This document shows, in pieces, positions 1-4,826 of a stretch of DNA of 8,834 bases (the first letter of the stretch is position 1; each line of letters opens with the position of its first letter). This DNA is from CAYYHA01 sp964471535. Its GTDB lineage: Bacteria > Myxococcota > Myxococcia > SLRQ01. The notes beneath the pieces are model-generated. The model was not told where the DNA came from and did not search any database. It saw only the letters and a program-made list of their open reading frames with translations. The DNA lies in contig CAYYHA010000180.1 in assembly GCA_964471535.1 (NCBI GenBank), positions 1 through 8,834 on the forward strand, read 5' to 3'. The position numbers and the translations under genes were made by a program.

Positions 1-15
1 GGGGTGAGGTGTGAG

Positions 16-36
16 GCGCCGCCGTAAGGGCGGCGC
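16..36. terminator. GC-rich hairpin, possible terminator of an upstream gene
   Basis: GCGCCGCC (16-23) and GGCGGCGC (29-36) form a perfect 8-bp stem with a 5-base loop. No T-tract follows on the plus strand; on the minus strand the stem is preceded, not followed, by a T-rich triplet. It could be the terminator of a gene left of the window, as high-GC bacteria often use stems with poor U-tracts. The stem itself is certain; the role is inferred. Confidence 0.4.
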
Positions 37-39
37 AAA

Positions 40-75
40 GGGGGCAGAGAGGGGAAACGGGGGTAGGTCAGGGGG
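40..75 (+). other. canonical G-quadruplex motif
   Basis: Four runs of 4-5 G (40-44, 51-54, 59-63, 71-75) are separated by loops of 6, 4 and 7 bases. This meets the standard G3+N1-7 rule for an intramolecular G-quadruplex on the plus strand. It sits directly after the 16-36 hairpin and about 215 bp before the first gene's start. Whether it folds or regulates anything is unknown; G-rich sequence in a high-GC genome can produce such motifs by chance. Confidence 0.5.
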
Positions 76-289
76 AGAGGTGTGCCTGCCAGCAGCAGAG
101 GTGGCGGGAGGGGAGCGGTGTGCGTGCGCTGTGGGGGGAAAAGAGACCGCAGGTGTCGCACGATGAGGCCTGACGGGTGAGGTGCACGGCCAAGCCGGCC
201 TGGCACAGCTGGCACGGGGGTGGGTCGGCGGCTCTAGGCTCCCAGGAACCTGGGTCCGGGACGAGCAAAACGCGGTAGAGTTCGTGGTT

Positions 290-1054
290 ATGCGTCGCCC
301 CTATTCTCCGCTTCTCCTGCTTGCCCTGATCTGTGCGAACCCGCTGCATGCACAAGTGCGGCACGACAGCCCTGCCGGCTACAGCATCCTTCCGCCAAAG
401 GGATGGAGTCTCTTCTCGGGAGATCTGGCGAAAGAGGAGCTTCAACGCCTGCCTGAGGCCGTTCGAAACCAGTATGACCCAACGCAAATTGATGCCCTCT
501 TTGTCGATCTCTCCCACCCACGAGAGCAAGCCTTCCACGATACGCTGAACATCCTCGTTGAAGAGGTACCCCTGTCCCTCGAGGAGCCACTACTCTCCCG
601 TCTCAAGGCTGTCCTCGAAGACAGCTATCGTAAGGTCTTTCCCGATTTCGTCCCGCTTGGTTTCGAGCGCGTCGATCTCGCTGGTGGGCCGGCGGTGCTG
701 TTTCGCGCGCGTTACCTGATGCCCGCTCCACAACGCGAGGGCGCGCAACCTCCACCGAACGCAGAAAGGGAGCAATCGAGCCCCGAGCCATCCATGCGCC
801 CGGTGATCATGCATCAATTCATCGTCTCCGGCCCCGCGCGCTACCTGGTACTCACATGCACCTTCGCTGCCGGCCGAGAAGCAGAAAGGGCTGTCGTGTG
901 CCGGCGTGCAGCAGAGACCTTGCGCTTCCTCGCCCCGCAAGCGACAGAACAGCGAACGGCTGCCGCCTCAGCCCCGCCCTCGCACACGCCTCCTGCTTCC
1001 AAGGATCCTCTCAAGCGCAGCCATGATGAGGACCCGCGACCGTCAGAAGACTAG
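290..1054 (+). CDS. exported PsbP/DcrB-like fold protein, function unknown
   Basis: This 254-residue protein has a clear signal peptide: MRRPY, a Leu/Ala-rich core (residues 8-16) and a probable cleavage after LHA21. I chose the ATG at 290 because the upstream in-frame start at 182 would bury this signal peptide behind 36 unlikely residues; the ribosome site is weak. The mature part (about 25-213) resembles the Mog1p/PsbP-like (DcrB, DUF1795) layout: an opening 'GYSILPPKGWSLF' strand, a middle 'LNILVEE' strand, a 'GGPAVLFRARY' strand and a closing 'YLVLTCTF' strand followed by a helix ending in ETLRF. A Pro/Glu/Ser-rich insertion (146-170) interrupts the fold, and the last 40 residues are a Pro/Ala/Ser then charged, disordered tail. 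Cys190 and Cys204 could form a disulfide. It lies 81 bp upstream of the copper monooxygenase operon and may be co-transcribed. The fold assignment is by eye; no enzymatic role is claimed. Confidence 0.75.
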   Translation: MRRPYSPLLLLALICANPLHAQVRHDSPAGYSILPPKGWSLFSGDLAKEELQRLPEAVRNQYDPTQIDALFVDLSHPREQAFHDTLNILVEEVPLSLEEPLLSRLKAVLEDSYRKVFPDFVPLGFERVDLAGGPAVLFRARYLMPAPQREGAQPPPNAEREQSSPEPSMRPVIMHQFIVSGPARYLVLTCTFAAGREAERAVVCRRAAETLRFLAPQATEQRTAAASAPPSHTPPASKDPLKRSHDEDPRPSED

Positions 1055-1135
1055 GAGGCGGCCGCACGGGCCCCACCCTCCACTGCACGGCCCACCGGGC
1101 GCCCCAGGCATAGGTACGCTACCCTAGAGTGTGGG

Positions 1136-2527
1136 ATGCGAGCGAAGCTCATGAGTGCACTGCGCCCGCGGGCGGCCGCGGGCACAAGGCTCCGCACCTT
1201 CCTTGCGTACCTTGGGCTCGCCCTCTCTCTCTCGAGTGGTTCCGGCTGCGTCTCTCCCACTGATTTTCCCTGGTGCAGCGAGCCGGCCGCAGAGCCCGAT
1301 CCGACGCTCGCGCCCGCCGAGCCCACGTGGCACCGTGACGTGCGCCCGATCGTCGAAGCGAAGTGTGGGTGGTGTCATGAGGCGGGCGGGATTGCGCCCT
1401 TCCCTCTCACTGCGTACACCGATGTGGTCGCTCTTCGCGATGCGGTTCGAGATGCGGTCGTAAATCGGCGCATGCCCCCCTGGCTGCCTGCACAGTGCTG
1501 CAACGCCTACATTGACGATTTCTCTCTGACCGACCAGGAGCGTGCGACGCTCGTCCGGTGGCTCGATACGGGAACCGAGGAGGGACGGCCGGAGGACTAC
1601 GTCCCGCCGCCAGCACGCGCAGGCGGGCTGTCCCGCGTGGATGTTCGCGTGGAGATGGAGGAGCCCTATACCCCCAAGCCTCTGCCTGGCCGAGTCGATG
1701 ATTTCCGGTGTTTCGTGCTCGATTGGCCGCTGGAGGAAGAGGTGTACGTCACCGGGCTCAACCCGGTTCCGGGTAATCGAGCGATCGTCCATCATCTCAT
1801 CGTTGGATATGTGACCGGGGCCGACGCACAGGATGCCGTCGGGCTCGACGCGGCAACACCCGAGCCCGGGATTCCCTGCGAAGGCGGCTTCGGAGAAATC
1901 AAGGGCGTGAAGATCATCGGGGGCAGCCTCCTTGGAGGCGACATGCCCCGCGGCATCGGCCACCGAATCGAGCCGGGCTCCGCCAAGATCATCCTGAACA
2001 TCCACTATTCACTGGCGAAGACGGGGGCGGCCACGGATCAGACGGCCGTGGAGTTTCGCCTCGACGACAGCGCGCGAGAGGCACGAACCCTGCCCGTCGG
2101 AAATCCCGCGTGGTTCGTTGGCGAGGCCTTCCTCATCGAAGCGGGAAACCGCGACAAGACCTACCGCTACCAGTTCCATCCGACACTGTGGACCGCGAAG
2201 GGACCATTCGAAGTGGAGGCGGTGACGCCGCATATGCACTACCTGGGGACGAAGATCCTCGTAGGCATCGTTCACTCGGATGGTCGCAACGAGTGCCTGC
2301 TCGAGATTCCGCGCTGGGACTTCGGCTGGGAGCAGCCGTATTGGCTCACCGAGCCGGTGACCTTCGGCACCAACGACCAGATCTACATCGAGTGCCACTT
2401 CGACAACTCGCCCGCGAATCAGCCGGTGGTCGGCGGAAAGCCACAGCCGCCCCGCGATGTCGCGTGGGGAAGCGACAACCAGGACATGTGTGCCGCCTTC
2501 GTGACCTTTACGCGGCGAGAGGACTGA
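1136..2527 (+). CDS. heme c / copper type II monooxygenase-like lipoprotein (PHM/DBM fold)
   Basis: The protein has 463 residues. A basic N-terminus and hydrophobic stretch (about 21-36) end at a relaxed lipobox, SGSGC38, so it is probably a lipoprotein. Residues 65-150 are a small cytochrome c domain: CGWCH (77-81) for covalent heme and RMPPW (112-116), whose Met113 is the likely distal ligand. Residues about 165-460 match the two-lobed peptidylglycine alpha-hydroxylating / dopamine beta-monooxygenase fold. All copper ligands are visible: VHHL (His219, His220) and IHY (His290) for CuH; PHMHYLG (His366, His368) and QDMC (Met451) for CuM. Cys420 and Cys452 fit the conserved disulfide beside the CuM methionine. 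Compared with rat PHM, the substrate-carboxylate residues Arg240, Asn316 and Tyr318 align with Thr364, Ala453 and Phe455, so a peptidylglycine substrate is unlikely. The heme may supply the electrons that ascorbate gives in animals (inference). An alternative start at 1151 is possible. First gene of a coupled trio. Confidence 0.85.
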   Translation: MRAKLMSALRPRAAAGTRLRTFLAYLGLALSLSSGSGCVSPTDFPWCSEPAAEPDPTLAPAEPTWHRDVRPIVEAKCGWCHEAGGIAPFPLTAYTDVVALRDAVRDAVVNRRMPPWLPAQCCNAYIDDFSLTDQERATLVRWLDTGTEEGRPEDYVPPPARAGGLSRVDVRVEMEEPYTPKPLPGRVDDFRCFVLDWPLEEEVYVTGLNPVPGNRAIVHHLIVGYVTGADAQDAVGLDAATPEPGIPCEGGFGEIKGVKIIGGSLLGGDMPRGIGHRIEPGSAKIILNIHYSLAKTGAATDQTAVEFRLDDSAREARTLPVGNPAWFVGEAFLIEAGNRDKTYRYQFHPTLWTAKGPFEVEAVTPHMHYLGTKILVGIVHSDGRNECLLEIPRWDFGWEQPYWLTEPVTFGTNDQIYIECHFDNSPANQPVVGGKPQPPRDVAWGSDNQDMCAAFVTFTRRED

Positions 2528-2529
2528 GG
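2517..2529 (+). promoter_or_regulatory. ribosome binding site inside the end of the monooxygenase gene
   Basis: GAGAGGA (2517-2523) lies in the last codons of the upstream gene, 6 bases before the ATG at 2530, and the upstream stop TGA (2525-2527) is 2 bases from that ATG. This supports the 2530 start and translational coupling of the two genes. Confidence 0.65.
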
Positions 2530-3234
2530 ATGCGGCGTGCACGGTTCGCCTTGAGATGGCTCCTTCTCTCGACGTTGGCCACTGCGTCTGGCTGCGCGAG
2601 CGTTGCGGGCACAGGGCGTGCCCGCGTGCTCGTGCCGGGTGAGGAAGAGATGGGGATGGGAGGTGGAATCATCTTCCATCGTGCCAAGACAAATCCTGGT
2701 CCGCCCGTGACCTTGCCATGGCCCAATCTGATGGCCGGCTACCGGCGCGGTGTGCTTCCCTGGCTCGACGCCGGTGGGCGGGCTTGGGGCTTTTGGGTTC
2801 CCGGTTTCTTCACCTTCGGCGTAGCCGCCGATGCGAAGGTGCAGCTCTTGCGCGGCGAAGGGGCGCAACGTTGGGATCTCGCCCTCGCGCCCACCCTACA
2901 CTGGCAACAAGCCAATCTGGGCGGCGCGGCGACCCACACCTTCGGGATGATGCTCCCCCTGCTCATCGGGTGGAACTTGAACGAGCGGGTTCAGCTCATC
3001 TTCTCTCCCCGCCTCACGCATCAGATCGTCACCAGCGCGACCCAGCACACCATCGGACTGACCTATGTGGGGCTCGGCATCGGTGTCACCGCGCCCGTGG
3101 CGGAGAACCTCCTCCTTTTGCCTGAGGTCATCGTGCAGTACACCCCCGTTTCGTTCAACGGGACCGTGGTGGAATCGAGCCGGCGCGGTCTCACCACGGT
3201 CGAGTTCGCCCTGACCGGCCACCTCGACCTATGA
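2530..3234 (+). CDS. probable outer-membrane lipoprotein / beta-barrel, function unknown
   Basis: This 234-residue protein begins with MRRAR, a hydrophobic core and a lipobox ASGC22, predicting a lipid-modified exported protein. The remainder alternates polar and hydrophobic residues in strand-like blocks rich in Gly and aromatic residues (for example GGRAWGFWVPGFFTFGVAA at 82-100, WDLALAPTLHW at 115-125, MMLPLLIGWNL at 140-150, VQLIFSPRL at 154-162, TIGLTYVGLGIGVTA at 174-188, TTVEFALTGHLDL at 222-234). This fits a small outer-membrane barrel or a periplasmic beta-sandwich; I do not recognise the family. The much longer frame starting upstream is an artefact of an open frame inside the monooxygenase gene; the real start is set by the signal peptide and the ribosome site. 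It sits 2 bp after the monooxygenase gene and overlaps the next gene by 4 bp, so it probably acts with them. Confidence 0.75.
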   Translation: MRRARFALRWLLLSTLATASGCASVAGTGRARVLVPGEEEMGMGGGIIFHRAKTNPGPPVTLPWPNLMAGYRRGVLPWLDAGGRAWGFWVPGFFTFGVAADAKVQLLRGEGAQRWDLALAPTLHWQQANLGGAATHTFGMMLPLLIGWNLNERVQLIFSPRLTHQIVTSATQHTIGLTYVGLGIGVTAPVAENLLLLPEVIVQYTPVSFNGTVVESSRRGLTTVEFALTGHLDL

Positions 3235-4367
3235 TCCGATGGGTCCCATGGGTAGCGCTGCTCCTTCCTGCGCCCGTGCTCGCCCACGGGATCGAGCCCC
3301 CCGCGGCCATTCAGCCGCTCTTCGAAGGGGGGCACCTTCGCGCCGTCGGGACGAACTACGGTTTGCTTCGAGCGGCCAGCGACGGGAGCTTCGCCTGGAC
3401 GCCCGAGGAGGTGCTTGAAGAAACGGTGGGTGGCAGCCTGGTGATCACCCGCTATGCCCTGTTCAAGGGCCGTGTCTACGCCGCGACCACGCAAGGTCTC
3501 TTTGTGACCGAAGACGGCGGCTGCCAATGGCAGGAGGCTGGCATCGAGGGATACGTCGGCGATCTGGCCGTCACCCAGGGTGTCTTCATCGTTTCCGTGG
3601 GCGCCCCGGGCAGCAAGGGTGCCGTGTTGCGCAGCACCGACGCCACCCGCTTCGAGCAGGTGCGGGCGGAGCCAGCGAACCACCTGCTCAGCGACGGATC
3701 ACGTCTCCTCCTCGAAGCGGGGGATGGCGCGCTGGCGCTCTCGAAGGACGGAGGGCTCACCTGGCAGCCCCTTGCGCTGTCCGGACGGCCGGTGGGGTGG
3801 GGGGTGGACGAGGCGCTCCTCCTCGCCGTGCCCGGCAGCGAAAGCGAGCGGCTCGCGGAGTGTCCGCCGCCCTATGCGCAGTGCACGGATCTTGGGCTGA
3901 CGCACACCCGGATTCTTGCGGCTGCGCAGATCGGCGACGGCGTCCTTGTCCTAGGGAGCGACGGGCGGCTGACGGGTGCCGGCTCGGCGGAGCCGCCAGC
4001 CACCGCCGCATGCCTGGAGCGCCGCGGAGCGGAGCTTTGGCTGTGCCAGAGCGTTGTCGCGGCGAACTACCATCTGCTGCATACGATGGACCTTCGATCC
4101 TGGCAGGGCGCCGTGCCCTTTGCCGCGGTTCGGCCGGCTGCCTGCCCAAAGGGAAGTCCTGGCGCACGCTGGGTGGAGCAGCTCTGGCCCATCATGCAGG
4201 CAGCGGGGGTCGGCGTTGCGCCTCCGGAGGACACGCCGCCCCCTACTGGCTGTGGCTGCGGGGGGCCGGCCGCGATCTTCGTTCTCCTACCCCTCTTTCG
4301 GTGTGCCGTCCCCGGACCGCGCAAGCGGCAACGTCGCCGTGGAGAGGGTGTCCGCCCCGGACGTTGA
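3231..4367 (+). CDS. MYXO-CTERM surface protein with Asp-box beta-propeller repeats
   Basis: This 378-residue protein has a signal peptide cleaved near VLA18. Residues about 30-310 contain repeated strand blocks with Asp-box (BNR/sialidase-like) hairpins: TEDGGCQW (93-100) and SKDGGLTW (171-178), plus degenerate copies near 49-56 and 135-141. This is the signature of photosystem-II-stability-factor/BNR-type beta-propellers, which are often binding scaffolds. The C-terminus has a Pro-rich spacer, TGCGCGG (339-345), a hydrophobic stretch (346-359) and a Lys/Arg cluster (364-370): the MYXO-CTERM sorting layout, known in Myxococcota to be processed for surface anchoring. Eight further residues follow the basic cluster. 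The start codon overlaps the previous stop (ATGA), indicating coupling. The last 81 bp overlap the minus-strand gene's 3' end. The Cys pairs elsewhere (211/218, 261/272) could be disulfides. Its binding partner or ligand is unknown; a role in organising or localising the upstream redox lipoprotein is inference. Confidence 0.8.
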   Translation: MIRWVPWVALLLPAPVLAHGIEPPAAIQPLFEGGHLRAVGTNYGLLRAASDGSFAWTPEEVLEETVGGSLVITRYALFKGRVYAATTQGLFVTEDGGCQWQEAGIEGYVGDLAVTQGVFIVSVGAPGSKGAVLRSTDATRFEQVRAEPANHLLSDGSRLLLEAGDGALALSKDGGLTWQPLALSGRPVGWGVDEALLLAVPGSESERLAECPPPYAQCTDLGLTHTRILAAAQIGDGVLVLGSDGRLTGAGSAEPPATAACLERRGAELWLCQSVVAANYHLLHTMDLRSWQGAVPFAAVRPAACPKGSPGARWVEQLWPIMQAAGVGVAPPEDTPPPTGCGCGGPAAIFVLLPLFRCAVPGPRKRQRRRGEGVRPGR

Positions 4368-4826
4368 GCCGCTCTGCCTTCGGTAGGCGCATTCGACCTC
4401 GCGCAGGACTTCGAGCAGCTCGCCAAACTCCGTCTCGTCGACCTCTGGTGCTTCGAAACCGGGGTCCAAGTCCTGGAGGAGGCTGACTGCCTCTGTCACA
4501 CAGCGGGCGAGTTCGGCCACCCCTGCTTGCCGCCTTGCTCCTAGAAGCCTCGCCTCCCTCAGCCGCCCCACGTAGCTCTGGCGGCTCACCTCCCCGATCT
4601 CCTCCAGGATCCGCCAAGCCTCCGCCAGGCACTGTCCCAGTGCCTCGAGCCCGTCCTCGGGCCCCGGTCGCGGCCGGTTGGTACCGGCCGCCCCCGAGTG
4701 CCGCAGCCTCGGACGCACTTCGACGGCGCGCCCACGCAAATAACGACGGACGTTTCTTGCGGTGAGCACCCCGGCCAGGAGCAGGACACCGGTCAGGACC
4801 AGCGCGACCAGCTCGAAGCTGTGCAT
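4287..4826 (-). CDS. single-pass membrane protein with helical cytoplasmic domain, unknown function
   Basis: The 179-residue protein starts MHSFEL. It has one transmembrane helix (about 5-22) followed by a basic stretch (ARNVRRYLRGR), implying N-out/C-in orientation by the positive-inside rule. A Pro/Arg-rich linker (35-58) leads to a largely helical acidic region (59-150) with heptad-like Leu/Ala/Glu pattern and Cys at 66, 109 and 146; the last 30 residues are Ser/Thr/Gly-rich and disordered. I recognise no family. The ATG at 4826 was chosen over an upstream in-frame start because it begins the membrane helix and shares one base with the stop of the upstream flavoprotein gene (TGATG), a typical coupled arrangement. 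A partner role for the flavoprotein, such as membrane tethering, is possible but unproven. Its final 26 codons overlap the propeller gene antisense, which makes the exact 3' end the least certain part. Confidence 0.65.
   Translation of the reverse strand: MHSFELVALVLTGVLLLAGVLTARNVRRYLRGRAVEVRPRLRHSGAAGTNRPRPGPEDGLEALGQCLAEAWRILEEIGEVSRQSYVGRLREARLLGARRQAGVAELARCVTEAVSLLQDLDPGFEAPEVDETEFGELLEVLREVECAYRRQSGSTSGADTLSTATLPLARSGDGTPKEG

Larger units (their letters stand above)
1..289. other. gene-free, G-rich leader region
   Basis: No reading frame here looks like a protein: plus-strand frames are interrupted and the minus-strand frame over it is a Pro/Cys/Arg-rich shadow of the next gene. What it holds is a perfect 8-bp hairpin (16-36), a run of four G-tracts (40-75), a generally purine-rich plus strand to about 150, and a short perfect inverted repeat CCCAGG-AA-CCTGGG at 241-254 that lies 35 bases before the chosen start of the first gene. 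I see no confident promoter boxes. It is probably the intergenic and 5' untranslated region of the 290-1054 gene. Confidence 0.6.

Noticed and set aside
241..254. Perfect inverted repeat CCCAGG-AA-CCTGGG as part of a tRNA T-arm
   Set aside because: No acceptor stem, anticodon arm or T-loop consensus could be placed around it on either strand.
182..289. Longer N-terminus for the first exported protein, starting at 182
   Set aside because: It would put 36 residues before an evident signal peptide; the ATG at 290 gives a normal export signal.
68..538. Minus-strand frame with CQLC and CDTC spaced like a zinc finger
   Set aside because: It runs antisense through the signal peptide and body of the exported 290-1054 protein, is rich in Pro/Arg/Ser, and shows no fold beyond the cysteines; most likely a GC-rich shadow frame.
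2110..2529. Long upstream extension of the outer-membrane lipoprotein gene into the monooxygenase gene
   Set aside because: The extension is the +1 frame of the monooxygenase gene, is Arg/Pro-rich, and would bury the lipoprotein signal that starts at 2530 behind a good ribosome site.
3527..4486. A 319-residue plus-strand frame overlapping the propeller gene
   Set aside because: Its composition (Arg, Gly, Ala, Pro) is typical of an alternative frame in GC-rich DNA, while the overlapping frame has a signal peptide, Asp boxes and a sorting signal.
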